A stretch of 64,000 nucleotides of DNA from Thermus brockianus (GCF_021462505.1 NZ_JAKEDV010000003.1:109431-173430), one strand, 5' to 3'; positions 50,771 to 59,290 are shown, numbered from the stretch's first letter. Translations and numbers: made by a program. Notes: generated from the sequence alone by a model not told the origin.

Positions 50771-51466
50771 TCAACGCACCAGGTTGGGCATGGCTACCAC
50801 CACGAGCCGCTCCGCCCGGGGGTGGCCGTCCTGGGGAGGGCTATAGCCGGAGAGGAGTAGATCCCGGCCTAGGCCGGGAGCCTTCTCCCAGTCCACTTGG
50901 CTTCCCGGGGTGAAGGGCCTTGCCCCCGTGCGCCAGGGGGAGCGGGCGGCCAGGTAGAGAGCTAGGGCTTCCACCTTGGGGTTCGCTCCCCCTTGGGAAA
51001 GGGTGACGCTAAGGTTCCCGCTCGCCCAGCTTCCTCCCGAACGGTAGGCCAGCCGGAAGGCCTCCACCCCGTCCATCACGGGCTGGTTGAGGGTGGGGGC
51101 GCAGGCCTCGCCGGTGCAGGTTCCCCAGTAAAGGGTCCCATCCCGAAACGCGTACCCCACGGTGCGGACCTTGCCCATGCTCTCGCTGGAGCAATAGATC
51201 TCCATGCCGTCGTCGCAGAGGAAGCGGAGGAGGAGGCTACCGGAGAGGACGAGGGGTGTGCCCGTTTCCAGGCGGTAGCCCGCCAGGGAGGCTTCCCGGG
51301 CGAGGACCATAGCGGTGAGGGAAAGCTCCTCGCTCAGTAGGGCCAGGGCCCGCTGGGTGCGCTCAAGCCGCAGGGTGCTCTGGGTGGTGGCAAGCATCGC
51401 GCTGAGGAGGAGGCCCAGGATGGCAAGGCTTAGGAGGACTTCCAGGAGGGTAAAGGCGCGCCTCAT
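50771..51466 (-). CDS. pilW: PilW-like minor pilin
   Basis: A 231-residue prepilin: MRRA-FTLLEVLLSLAILGLLLSAML (Glu+5 present). A large C-terminal domain contains cysteines in FLCDDGMEIYC and GTCTGEAC and a VDWEKAPGLGRD segment. It overlaps pilV by 4 nt (ATGA). An in-frame extension upstream to 51562 lies within pilV and is rejected. Minor pilins of this kind prime pilus assembly. Confidence 0.9.
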   Translation of the reverse strand: MRRAFTLLEVLLSLAILGLLLSAMLATTQSTLRLERTQRALALLSEELSLTAMVLAREASLAGYRLETGTPLVLSGSLLLRFLCDDGMEIYCSSESMGKVRTVGYAFRDGTLYWGTCTGEACAPTLNQPVMDGVEAFRLAYRSGGSWASGNLSVTLSQGGANPKVEALALYLAARSPWRTGARPFTPGSQVDWEKAPGLGRDLLLSGYSPPQDGHPRAERLVVVAMPNLVR

Positions 51467-51843
51467 GGCCGATAGACCACCGTTTCCAGGGTCAGGCGGG
51501 GGGAGTCCTTGGGGACCTCGAGGACCACCCGGAAAGCGTGGGCTGTTCCGGTGGCCGGGCATTCCAGGGTGCCGTCCGCCTTAGCGGCGCAGGGGGTGTA
51601 GGTGCACCGGGCGGTGGCCGTGGTCAGGGAGAGGGTATCCCGGCAGAGGGCCTCTATGTTTCCCGGGTTGGCCCGCATGCTTGCCAGGAGGTTTTCCGCC
51701 TCGCGCACCAGGGCCTGGGTCAGCCGACCGCTTTGGGAAGCCCTGAGGCTGGTGACCTGCAGGCCGAGGAAGGCGAGGCTTACCATGGACAACAGGACCA
51801 CGGCCAAGAGGACCTCCAAAAGGGAGAGCCCTTTAACACCCAC
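51463..51843 (-). CDS. pilV: PilV-like minor pilin
   Basis: A 126-residue prepilin: MGVKG-LSLLEVLLAVVLLSMVSLAFLGLQ, then EAENLLASMRANPGN and cysteine-containing CRDTL and CTYTPC. This matches PilV/type II secretion I-like minor pilins. It corresponds in position to pilA2 of T. thermophilus. It overlaps the upstream pseudopilin by 11 nt and pilW by 4 nt. Confidence 0.9.
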   Translation of the reverse strand: MGVKGLSLLEVLLAVVLLSMVSLAFLGLQVTSLRASQSGRLTQALVREAENLLASMRANPGNIEALCRDTLSLTTATARCTYTPCAAKADGTLECPATGTAHAFRVVLEVPKDSPRLTLETVVYRP

Positions 51844-52219
51844 CGCCCATCACCTCCCAAACCCTTCCCCCTGGTCTTAGGCAGAGGGATGCTTGGCGCT
51901 GCCCCACGTAATGCCGGAGGTTTTGGACCTGTCCATCCATTGACCCTTCCAGGGCATTGACCTGGAGTTCGCCTAAGGCTTCCATGCCTTGGGGAAGAAC
52001 CCATCTCCGCAGTATGATTTCACCTTGCTCAAGCTCCCAAGCCCCGTTTGACGCCTTGAAGCTTAGGGTCTCCCCGCGGCAGATCGCCTCCGTGCGGCCT
52101 TGCTGGATGGCGGTCCGGCCTTCAGCCAAAGTGGCACGAAGCCGGTAGGGAGCGTAAAGAACGGGGTAGACGAGCGATCCCAGGACGGTCAAAATTCCCA
52201 TGACCGCAAGAAGTTTCAA
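51833..52219 (-). CDS. GspH-like pseudopilin, start unresolved
   Basis: A 128-residue frame from a TTG at 52219 (MKLLAVMGILTVLGSLVYPVLY). In the same frame just upstream the codons read RAIRGLTLLKLLAV, a prepilin cleavage motif with Gly-1, Leu+1 and Lys in place of Glu+5. No ATG, GTG or TTG exists upstream in that frame before the end of the previous gene. Either an unusual start codon is used, a frameshift has removed the start, or the leader has been lost. The mature domain (AEGRTAIQQGRTEAICRGETLSF) resembles that of the pilin immediately upstream. Confidence 0.7.
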   Translation of the reverse strand: MKLLAVMGILTVLGSLVYPVLYAPYRLRATLAEGRTAIQQGRTEAICRGETLSFKASNGAWELEQGEIILRRWVLPQGMEALGELQVNALEGSMDGQVQNLRHYVGQRQASLCLRPGGRVWEVMGGGC

Positions 52220-52289
52220 AAGCGTGAGCCCCCGTATCGCCCTTAGTTTCTTCTGGTCTAGCCCTTTGGGGTATCCCCCAAAAGGGAGG

Positions 52290-52754
52290 TCAGCAACTGG
52301 CGTTTGGGGTTTCCCGCACCCTCCCCCCTATGGACACGCAGAGAAGGACACGTTGGGAACCCATCCACAGGGCTACCCGCACCCCAGTGTGGGGCCGGCC
52401 TAGGGCGTTGAAGCGGAGGCCGGGTTGGAAACCCGTGTGGAGCTCTACCCTTGCCCCCAAGCCTGGCCGGAAGCGGGCGAGAAGCGGGTTTCCTTGGCAG
52501 GTCCCGTTTCGGTCCAGGTCTAGGCAGGCAAGCAGCCCGTCTCCCTCCGCCACCACCGCCACCATCTCTCCCCGCCGGATGGCCTCCGTTCGCCCCCTTT
52601 CCAGGAAAGACCGCAGCTCGGCGAGCAGGAGGCCTTCCCTTTCCCGGAACCACCAAGCCCCTCCTAGGCCCAAGAGGAGGCCCAGAAGGGCCAAGACCAC
52701 CAGGAGCTCCAGGAGGGTGAGCCCTCGGCATTTTATGGAGCTGAAATTTTTCAT
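52290..52754 (-). CDS. GspH/FimT-like minor pilin, first gene of the pilin cluster
   Basis: A 154-residue prepilin: MKNFSSIKCRG-LTLLELLVVLALLGLLLGLGGAWW (Glu+5 present). The mature part, FLERGRTEAIRRGEMVAVVAEG with Cys in LACLDLDRNGTC, fits the FimT/GspH fold. It corresponds in position to pilA1 of T. thermophilus. The ATG at 52754 follows TATATT by 6 nt (leaderless). The long in-frame extension to 53363 runs antisense to thiolase and is rejected. Confidence 0.88.
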   Translation of the reverse strand: MKNFSSIKCRGLTLLELLVVLALLGLLLGLGGAWWFREREGLLLAELRSFLERGRTEAIRRGEMVAVVAEGDGLLACLDLDRNGTCQGNPLLARFRPGLGARVELHTGFQPGLRFNALGRPHTGVRVALWMGSQRVLLCVSIGGRVRETPNASC

Positions 52755-52796
52755 GGAACCAATATAGCCCAAGTGGTTCCATCGGGATGGTATGAT
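52753..52796. promoter_or_regulatory. Divergent leaderless promoters with palindromic operator (pilin cluster / thiolase)
   Basis: A perfect inverted repeat ATGGAACCA (52753-52761), 12 nt, TGGTTCCAT (52774-52782). Its spacer holds the pilin -10 TATATT (52766-52761, minus). Plus strand: TATGAT (52791-52796) lies 6 nt before the thiolase ATG, placing the palindrome over its -35 zone. Confidence 0.6.
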
Positions 52797-52802
52797 GACC
52801 CC

Positions 52803-53993
52803 ATGCAACCGGTCTACATCGTTTCCGCAGCCCGCACCCCCATCGGCAAGTTCGGGGGAGCGCTCAAGGACGTAAGCCCGGTGGAGCTCGGGGCCCACGC
52901 CATGCGGGCGGCCCTGGAGCGGGCCGGGGTGGAGGGGAAGGAGCTGGACCTCTACGTCTTCGGCAACGTGCTCAGGGCGGGGCACGGGCAGCTTCTCCCC
53001 AGGCAGGCGGCCCTGAGGGCGGGCATCCCCAAGGAGGTGGACGGCTACCAGGTGGACATGGTCTGCGCCTCGGGGATGATGGCCACCTTGAACGCCTTCC
53101 AGTTCCTGCGCACGGGGGAGGCCCGCCTGGCCCTGGCCGGGGGGATGGAGTCCATGAGCCAGGCGGGGTTTTACCTCTCCCACCGGGCGAGGTGGGGGTA
53201 CAAGTTCCTCCTGGGTTCGCCGGAAAGCCTCCAGGACATCCTCCTCCGGGACGGGCTTTCCGACCCCTTCACCGGCGAGGCCATGGGAGAGCAGGCGGAA
53301 AGGCTCGCCCAGGACTACGGGGTGCGCCGGGAGGAGATAGACGAGGCCGCCTACCTCTCCCACAAGCGGGCCGCCGAGGCCACGGAGAAGGGCTTTTTCG
53401 CCTGGGAGATCGCCCCCATGGAGCTCCCCGGGAAAAAGGGGAAGGTGGTGGTGGACAAGGACGAGGGCATCCGGCCCGAAACCACCCTGGAGTCCCTGGC
53501 CGCCCTAAAGCCCGCCTTCAAGAAGGACGGGGTCCTCACCGCCGGGAATAGCAGCCAGATCTCCGACGGGGCGGCGGCCCTGCTCCTCGCCTCGGAGGAG
53601 GCGGTGAAGGCCCACGGCCTAAAGCCCCTGGCCCGCATCCTGGGGGGGGCCTGGGTCGCCGGGGAGCCTTGGCGCTTCCCCGAGGCCCCTGTCCCGGCGG
53701 CCAAGCGCCTTTTGGACCGGCTTGGGATGCGGGTGGAGGACTTCGGCCTCTTTGAGAACAACGAGGCCTTCGCCCTGAATAACGTCCTCTTTAGCCGCCT
53801 CCTTAAGGTGCCCTACGAGCGGCTCAACGTCTTTGGGGGGGCGGTGGCCCTGGGCCACCCCATCGGGGCGAGCGGGGCCAGGATCCTGGTCACCCTCCTG
53901 AACGCCCTGCGGGTGAAGGGGGAGGAGCGGGGGCTTGCCGCCATCTGCCACGGCACCGGGGGGTCCGTGGCCTTCGCCCTGGAGATGGTCTAG
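52803..53993 (+). CDS. Acetyl-CoA acetyltransferase (thiolase)
   Basis: A 396-residue thiolase II-type enzyme. It shows VSAARTPIGKFGG at the N-terminus, the nucleophilic Cys88 in VDMVCASGMMATL, LFENNEAFALNN, the GGAVALGHPIGASGARI His loop, and ICHGTGGSVAFALE with the second active-site Cys. It may serve beta-oxidation or acetoacetyl-CoA metabolism; no partner beta-oxidation genes are adjacent. The ATG at 52803 is predicted leaderless. The stop shares CTAG with the DUF503 gene. Confidence 0.95.
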   Translation: MQPVYIVSAARTPIGKFGGALKDVSPVELGAHAMRAALERAGVEGKELDLYVFGNVLRAGHGQLLPRQAALRAGIPKEVDGYQVDMVCASGMMATLNAFQFLRTGEARLALAGGMESMSQAGFYLSHRARWGYKFLLGSPESLQDILLRDGLSDPFTGEAMGEQAERLAQDYGVRREEIDEAAYLSHKRAAEATEKGFFAWEIAPMELPGKKGKVVVDKDEGIRPETTLESLAALKPAFKKDGVLTAGNSSQISDGAAALLLASEEAVKAHGLKPLARILGGAWVAGEPWRFPEAPVPAAKRLLDRLGMRVEDFGLFENNEAFALNNVLFSRLLKVPYERLNVFGGAVALGHPIGASGARILVTLLNALRVKGEERGLAAICHGTGGSVAFALEMV

Positions 53994-54298
53994 AGGAGGC
54001 CGTCCAGCTCAAAGGCCTCGAGGCGGTACTCCTCCAAGGCCACCTGGAAGCCCCCGTTTTGCGCCAGGAAGCGGGCGGCTTCCCTTAGGGTTTCCTCCAC
54101 CCAGGCGGGGTCGTTGCCCAGGACGCTAAAGCCCACCACCTCAAACCCCCAGGCGTCCAGGCCATAAAGCCTGGCGGCGGAAACGGGGAAGCGGGCCTTG
54201 AGCCTTTCCAGGGCCGGCTTGATGAGGGCCCGCTTCTCCTTGAGGCTCCGGGCGGGGGTTTCCAGCCGCGCCGTGTATAGACCCAGGTACGCCTTCAT
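53990..54298 (-). CDS. DUF503 family protein
   Basis: A 102-residue ferredoxin-like protein with MKAYLGLYTARLETPARSLKEKRALIKPALERLKARFPVS-type family pattern (SLKEKR) and conserved AWGFEVVGFSVLGND. Family members are often next to infB/rbfA/truB genes; here it follows bamA with a 16-nt gap. Molecular role unknown. The ATG at 54298 gives the family N-terminus; an extension upstream overlaps bamA. Confidence 0.88.
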   Translation of the reverse strand: MKAYLGLYTARLETPARSLKEKRALIKPALERLKARFPVSAARLYGLDAWGFEVVGFSVLGNDPAWVEETLREAARFLAQNGGFQVALEEYRLEAFELDGLL

Positions 54299-54314
54299 GG
54301 GCCTCAAGAACAGG

Positions 54315-56777
54315 TTAGAACATGGGCCCGATGCGGAAGTGCAGGATGCCCGTGGGCTTCTCCGGGCTGAAGGCGTAGTCCAGCCGCAAGGAGGGGAGCA
54401 GAACGCCAAAAACATCCAAATCCAGTTGCAGGCCGATGCCCGCTCCCCACTTTAGGCCCTGGGTGTTGTCGGTGAGGCCCGCATCGGCAAAGACGATGCC
54501 GTAGAGGTTCGTTCCTCCTTGGGGCGCGAGGTTGAAGTCGTAGCGGTATTCCACCGAGCCTGTGGTGAAGGACAGGCCGCTATACTTGCGCTCGTCGTAT
54601 CCCCTGAGGAGGAAGGCTTCAGCTCCAGCTCCGGAAAGGTAGAAGCGTTCGCTTTGGGGAGGAGAACCCAACAGCGTGCCCGCCGAGAGGCGGAGGGCCA
54701 GGGCGTGGCGCCGGTCTTCCGAAAGGGGGAAGTAGGTTTTCCCCGTGGCCACCAAGGGCACGTAGGCTTGCCGGCCTCCGGTATCCGGGAAAGAGAGGCC
54801 GACGCCTGTGGAGAGGTTTAGCTCGTACCCTTGGGTGCGGAAGCGGGGGTTATCCACCAGGATATAGGCAAGGCCTGTGTCCAGGCGGAGGTTCCAAGCG
54901 GGTGTGGGCAGGAGGCTTTGGGCGAGGTTGACGTTCTTGTATCCGGTGCCGTCGCAATAGGCAGGGTCGGAAGGGCCGGCAGATGGGTTACAGGGGGCCT
55001 TTCCATCGTAGACCTCCAAGGCGTACCTAAGCCTTTGGGCGGCAATACCTAAAGAAACCCGGAGGTTGGGTAGATCTTTGGAGAAGGGCCGAGCAACGCT
55101 TAACCCGAAGCCGCTTCGCCTTTCCGTGTACTGCCATCCCGTATCCGTACTGCCATCGTAGAGGATGTTGTTGCCTACGGGGACGGAGTAGGCACTTAGG
55201 GAGAGGGAGGTGCGCACCTCTTTGAGGTCCCCTGCGTCCAGGTAAAGCCAGGGGATGGTGTAGCTAGCCGAGAAGGATAGGTTATCCCTGGCATCGTTCT
55301 GGATCCAAGAGAGCTCCACCGCCGCCTGGTGGGCTAGGCCGAACAGGTTGATTTCCTTGAAGGTCAGGCTTCCCGACCAGCCCTCTAAGGAGCTCCAGCC
55401 GATGGCGGGCTGGAAAAGTCCGGTGCGGGCCTCCTTGAGGCCAAGGACCACGGTGATTTCATCCTCCTTCTCCCCAGGGGAGAGGCGTACGGTGGGAGGC
55501 TCGGCGAGGAGCCCCGTGGCCATGAGGCGGGCAATGCCTTGGCGGAGGGCTTGTACGGAGAAGAGGCTTCCCGGCTTGGGAAGCTCCCTCAGGATCACCT
55601 CCTCCTGGGTGCGGTGGCCCCCCTGCCACTCCAGGCGGTACCCCCCGATCTTGAGCTCCACCACCTCCAGCTGGAAGGTGCCCTCCTGGAAGCGGTAGCG
55701 CACGTCCGCCACCTCGTAGCCCTTTTCCTGGTAGAAGCTGGCGATGCGCCGGGCGTCCTCCTGGGCCAGGGCGGGGGTGTAGACCTCCCCGGGCTTGAGG
55801 CGGAGGAGGCCGAGGAGGGTTTCCGTGGGGAAGGCGGTGTTGCCGCTAAGCGCCACCCGCTGGATCACGCCCCCTTCGGGCCCCACCTGGAGCTTGACCA
55901 CCACCCCTTCCCCTTCCGGCACCAGGCTGAAGTTCACCACCCGGGAAAGCCCCTTGGAGAGGGCCTGCACCCCTTCCAGGAGGGCGCTATAGTTCAGGTA
56001 GTCCCCGGGCTTTAGGGGAAAGCCGGAGAGGTCCAGGTCCTCCCCTTCCACCCGTACCACCTTCAGTTCCCGCACCCGCACGCTGAGGACGCCGTTTTCC
56101 AGGCGGCTTTCCTGAAGGTCGGGGCCGCTAAAGCGGTAGCCTGCCCGCTCGTAGCGCCCGGCGATACCCCTTAGGGCCTCCTGGTACTTGGCGAAGTCAA
56201 AGGGGCCCTTGAGGGGTTCCAGGAGCTTGAGGAGATCGGCCTCGGGCAGGAGGGAAACCCCTTCCAGGCGCACCTCCTTCACCTCGGGGGTTTCCTCCAC
56301 CCGGAAGGTGAGGAGGATGCCGCTCCCTTGTTCCTTGGTTTCCACCGCCACCTTGGGGGTGAAGGGGAAGCCGTTTTGCCGGTAGGCCTCCGCCAGGGCC
56401 TGGGCCGCCTCCTGGGCCCGCAAGGGGTTGTAGATGGCTTCCTTGCCGATGGCGAAGTTCTCCTCCAGGAAGCGGAGGAGGGTTTCTTGGGGGAAGGCCT
56501 TTCCCTCCACCTTGACCTCGGCGATGGGGGGGTAGGGGGTGAGGACGACCTTGAGGACGTCCCCCTCGAGGCGCACCGACACGTCCCGGAAGTAGCCCGT
56601 GGCCAGGATGGCTTTTCTGGCCGCTTCCAGATCCCCCGGCTCGTCCCCCACGCCAAAGGGCAGGGCGGCCCGGGCCAGGGCCTGGAGGACGGGGTCTCCC
56701 CCTTCCACCACCACGTCCTTTAGGGGGGCAGCCAGGGCCAGAAGGCCTAAGAAGGCTAGGGTAAGGAGGCGCTTCAT
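54315..56777 (-). CDS. bamA: Outer membrane assembly protein BamA/Omp85
   Basis: An 820-residue protein. After signal peptide MKRLLTLAFLGLLALA come repeated POTRA domains (about 20-440, with PPIAEVKVEG, VKEVRLEGVSLL, VVRVEGEDLD, IQRVALSGNTAF segments). A beta-barrel (about 480-820) ends in HFRIGPMF with the C-terminal Phe of outer membrane barrels. LLRGYDERKYSGLS is the conserved VRGY/F-type loop-6 motif (here LRGY). It inserts barrel proteins into the outer membrane. The ATG lies 7 nt after TATGCT (leaderless). DUF503 follows. Confidence 0.95.
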   Translation of the reverse strand: MKRLLTLAFLGLLALAAPLKDVVVEGGDPVLQALARAALPFGVGDEPGDLEAARKAILATGYFRDVSVRLEGDVLKVVLTPYPPIAEVKVEGKAFPQETLLRFLEENFAIGKEAIYNPLRAQEAAQALAEAYRQNGFPFTPKVAVETKEQGSGILLTFRVEETPEVKEVRLEGVSLLPEADLLKLLEPLKGPFDFAKYQEALRGIAGRYERAGYRFSGPDLQESRLENGVLSVRVRELKVVRVEGEDLDLSGFPLKPGDYLNYSALLEGVQALSKGLSRVVNFSLVPEGEGVVVKLQVGPEGGVIQRVALSGNTAFPTETLLGLLRLKPGEVYTPALAQEDARRIASFYQEKGYEVADVRYRFQEGTFQLEVVELKIGGYRLEWQGGHRTQEEVILRELPKPGSLFSVQALRQGIARLMATGLLAEPPTVRLSPGEKEDEITVVLGLKEARTGLFQPAIGWSSLEGWSGSLTFKEINLFGLAHQAAVELSWIQNDARDNLSFSASYTIPWLYLDAGDLKEVRTSLSLSAYSVPVGNNILYDGSTDTGWQYTERRSGFGLSVARPFSKDLPNLRVSLGIAAQRLRYALEVYDGKAPCNPSAGPSDPAYCDGTGYKNVNLAQSLLPTPAWNLRLDTGLAYILVDNPRFRTQGYELNLSTGVGLSFPDTGGRQAYVPLVATGKTYFPLSEDRRHALALRLSAGTLLGSPPQSERFYLSGAGAEAFLLRGYDERKYSGLSFTTGSVEYRYDFNLAPQGGTNLYGIVFADAGLTDNTQGLKWGAGIGLQLDLDVFGVLLPSLRLDYAFSPEKPTGILHFRIGPMF

Positions 56778-56784
56778 GGCGGAA

Positions 56785-56824
56785 AGCATACCGGAAAGCG
56801 GTGAAGGGGCGGTGAGAGTAAAAT
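56785..56824. promoter_or_regulatory. Divergent leaderless promoters of bamA and purine nucleoside phosphorylase
   Basis: Minus strand: TATGCT (56790-56785), 7 nt before the bamA ATG at 56777. Plus strand: TAAAAT (56819-56824), 7 nt before the ATG at 56832. Confidence 0.6.
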
Positions 56825-56831
56825 GGCGGGG

Positions 56832-57650
56832 ATGGGCGTCTACGAGGAAATCCAGGAGGCGGTTCGCTACATCCGGTCCAAGACGGACTTCACCCCCGAG
56901 GTGGGGGTGGTGTTGGGCTCGGGGCTTGGGCCCTTGGCGGAGGAGGTGGAGAAGGTGGCGGAGATCCCCTACGGGGAGATCCCCCACTTCCCCCTTTCCA
57001 CCGCCCCCGGCCACGCCGGGCGGCTTGTTCTGGGGCACCTCGAGGGCAAGCGGGTGCTGGTCTACCAGGGCCGGGTCCACTACTACGAGGGGTATGGCGC
57101 CAGCGAGGTGGTCTTCCCCGTGCGGGTGGGCTTTTTCCTCGGGGCCAAGACCTTCCTCCTCACCTCCGCCGCCGGGGGGCTTAACCCCCGCTTCCGCGCC
57201 GGGGGGATTATGCTCCACCTGGACTACATCAACTTCGCCGGGGCAAACCCGCTAAGGGGCCCGAACGACGAGCGCTTAGGCCCCCGTTTCCCGGTGATGT
57301 TTGAGGCCTACGACCCCGGGCTGATAGACCTCGCCCGCCGGGTGGCCCGCAAGCAGGACCTCCACCTCTACGAGGGGGTCTATGCCTGGTTCATGGGGCC
57401 GAGCTTCGCCAGCCGGGCGGAGCTTAGGATGCTCCGGGAGCTCGGGGCGGACGCCATCGGTATGTCCACGGTGCCCGAGGTGATCGCCCTGAGGCACCTG
57501 GGGGCCAGGGTCTTGGGGCTTTCCACCATCACGGACATGGCCGTGCCCGAGCGGGAGCACCACGCCACGGAGGAGGAGGTCTTAAGGGTGGCGGCGGAAA
57601 CGGGGCCCGTTTTCCGCCGCTATGTGCGGGGCATTTTGGCGGCGCTTTAA
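56832..57650 (+). CDS. Purine nucleoside phosphorylase
   Basis: Phosphorolysis of purine nucleosides in the salvage pathway. A 272-residue trimeric-type (PNP-I) enzyme: VGVVLGSGLGPLAEEV (phosphate loop), RVHYYEGY, LTSAAGGLNPRF, and AIGMSTVPEVIALRHLG with GLSTITDMA in the base-binding site. The ATG at 56832 lies 7 nt after TAAAAT; another ATG at 56823 overlaps that box. It overlaps yggS by 1 nt. Confidence 0.96.
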   Translation: MGVYEEIQEAVRYIRSKTDFTPEVGVVLGSGLGPLAEEVEKVAEIPYGEIPHFPLSTAPGHAGRLVLGHLEGKRVLVYQGRVHYYEGYGASEVVFPVRVGFFLGAKTFLLTSAAGGLNPRFRAGGIMLHLDYINFAGANPLRGPNDERLGPRFPVMFEAYDPGLIDLARRVARKQDLHLYEGVYAWFMGPSFASRAELRMLRELGADAIGMSTVPEVIALRHLGARVLGLSTITDMAVPEREHHATEEEVLRVAAETGPVFRRYVRGILAAL

Positions 57651-58285
57651 TGGGGCTTCCCGAGGTTTTGGAGCGCATCGCCGAAGCCTGCCAAAGGGCG
57701 GGGCGAAGCCCAGGGGAGGTGCGCCTGGTGGCGGTGACCAAGGGGCGCACCCCGGAGGAGATCCGGGACAAGGTCCTCCGCTACGGGGACTTCCCCTTGG
57801 GGGAAAGCCGGGTGCAGGAGGCCCTGAGGAAGATGGAGGTCCTCGAGGCGGAGTGGCACCTCATCGGCCACCTCCAGCGCAACAAGGCCAAGTTCGCCCC
57901 CCGGTTTGCCCTCGTCCACTCCCTGGACTCCTTGCGCCTGGCGGAGGCCCTGGAGGGGGTGGGGGCCAAGGAGGGGAAGCGGCTTAAGGTCCTGGTGGAG
58001 GTGAACCTGGGCCGGGAGCCGCAGAAACACGGGGTTTTGGAGGAGGAGCTTCCCGAGCTCCTCGCCCGGGTGCGGGAGATGGAGCACCTGGAGCCCCTGG
58101 GCCTCATGACCGTGCCCCCCATAGGCCCCGAAAGGGTGGTCCGCCCCATCTTCAAAAGGCTTTCCCAGCTCGCCGACCGCTTCGGCCTTCCCGAGCGCTC
58201 CATGGGCATGTCGGACGATTACGTCTGGGCGGTGGAGGAGGGGGCCACCCTGGTGCGGATCGGGCGGGCCCTTTTTGTAGACTAG
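57650..58285 (+). CDS. yggS: YggS/PLPBP pyridoxal phosphate homeostasis protein
   Basis: A 211-residue TIM-barrel PLP carrier: RLVAVTKGRTPEEIR with the PLP-binding Lys, GESRVQEAL, EWHLIGHLQRNKAK and SMGMSDDYVWAVEEGATLVRIG (phosphate cradle). It regulates the free PLP level. It starts on the last base of the preceding stop and is followed by divIVA, an order (yggS near divIVA) common in bacteria. Confidence 0.96.
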   Translation: MGLPEVLERIAEACQRAGRSPGEVRLVAVTKGRTPEEIRDKVLRYGDFPLGESRVQEALRKMEVLEAEWHLIGHLQRNKAKFAPRFALVHSLDSLRLAEALEGVGAKEGKRLKVLVEVNLGREPQKHGVLEEELPELLARVREMEHLEPLGLMTVPPIGPERVVRPIFKRLSQLADRFGLPERSMGMSDDYVWAVEEGATLVRIGRALFVD

Positions 58286-58291
58286 GGACAC

Positions 58292-58744
58292 ATGGACCTA
58301 ACCCCTTTGGACGTGCGCTACCAGGAGTTCCCCACGAGCCTTCGCGGCTACCAGAAGGAGGCGGTGCGGGGCTACCTGGCCCGGGTGGCGGAGGTGATGG
58401 AGGCCCTCATCCAGGAGAACGAGGCCCTCAAGGAGCGGGTGCGGGCCCTGGAGGAGGAAGCTGCCCGGCTCAAGGAGGCGGAAGGGGAGCTGAGGCGGGC
58501 GGTGGTGGCGGCGGAGAAGATCGCCCGCGAGCTCAAGGCCCAGGCGGAACGGGAGGCCGAGCTCATCAAGAAGGAGGCCCAGGCGGCCAAGGAGCAGGTC
58601 CTAAGGGAGGCGGCGGAGGAGCTTAGGCGCATCCGTGGAGAGATTGAGCAAGCTAGGCGGGAGAAGGCCCTTTTCCTCGCCCAGTTCAAGGGGCTTTTGG
58701 AAGGGTATCTGGAGTCCTTGCGGCGGCTGGAAGGGGAGGCTTAA
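58292..58744 (+). CDS. divIVA: DivIVA-family cell polarity/division coiled-coil protein
   Basis: A 150-residue protein. The N-terminal module MDLTPLDVRYQEFPTSLRGYQKEAVRGYL matches the DivIVA lipid-binding domain (LDV...F...RGY). A long coiled coil (about 35-150) with heptads follows. It probably marks poles or septa at the membrane. It follows yggS by 6 nt with AGGGA upstream. Its last 59 nt overlap the convergent DUF218 gene. Confidence 0.92.
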   Translation: MDLTPLDVRYQEFPTSLRGYQKEAVRGYLARVAEVMEALIQENEALKERVRALEEEAARLKEAEGELRRAVVAAEKIARELKAQAEREAELIKKEAQAAKEQVLREAAEELRRIRGEIEQARREKALFLAQFKGLLEGYLESLRRLEGEA

Positions 58745-59255
58745 GCCCGCCGGGAAGGGGCCTTAGGCCCAGGTAGAGCCAAAGGCGGTAGAGGGCTTCC
58801 CGTACCCAGTAGCCCAAGGGGTAGGGGCCGGGCACGGGGTGGCCCTGGGCCGGTATCCCCAGGAGCCGGGCCAGGAAGAGGGCCCGGGGGAGGTGGGGGG
58901 CGTCGGTGACCAGGAGGACGGGGCCCCTTAGGTAAGGCTTAAGGAAGAGGAGGTTCTCGTAGGTGTTTTGGCTTTGCGTTTCGCAGAGGAGGGCCTCCTC
59001 GGGCACCCCCCTGGCCTTTAGGTAGCGGCAGCCCACCTCCCCCTCGCTCCACCGGTCCCCCGGGGCTTTCCCCCCGGCCACGGCGATCCGGGGGGCAAGG
59101 CCCTTTTGGTAGAGGGAGAGGGCGGCCTGAAGGCGCCGCTCCAGGGCGGGGGAGGGTCTTCCCCCGTACTGGGCTGCCCCCAGGACCACGATCCAGGCGT
59201 AGTCCCCTTGGGCGAGGGCGGGGAGGAGGAGGAAGGCGAGCCAAAGCGGGCGCAC
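58686..59255 (-). CDS. YdcF/SanA-like DUF218 exported protein
   Basis: A 189-residue protein. A signal-like N-terminus (MRPLWLAFLLLPALAQG) precedes the DUF218 core: AWIVVLGAAQYGGRPSPALERRL, IAVAGGKAPGDRWSEGEVGCRYL, CETQSQNTYENL and LLVTDAPHLPRALFLAR. Relatives (SanA, YdcF, ElyC) affect envelope integrity. The C-terminal 25 residues are Pro-rich and lie in the 59-nt antisense overlap with divIVA, so the natural end may differ between species. Confidence 0.87.
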   Translation of the reverse strand: MRPLWLAFLLLPALAQGDYAWIVVLGAAQYGGRPSPALERRLQAALSLYQKGLAPRIAVAGGKAPGDRWSEGEVGCRYLKARGVPEEALLCETQSQNTYENLLFLKPYLRGPVLLVTDAPHLPRALFLARLLGIPAQGHPVPGPYPLGYWVREALYRLWLYLGLRPLPGGLKPPLPAAARTPDTLPKAP

Positions 59256-59290
59256 GGGCCCTACTCTACGCCCAAACGGCCAGGTTTTGC

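Noticed and set aside
52290..53363. A 357-codon frame as a long pilin
   Set aside because: The upstream 200 codons are antisense to thiolase. The prepilin leader MKNFSSIKCRG and its promoter define the start at 52754.
54315..57218. A 967-codon BamA
   Set aside because: The first 147 codons are antisense to purine nucleoside phosphorylase; the signal peptide starts at 56777.
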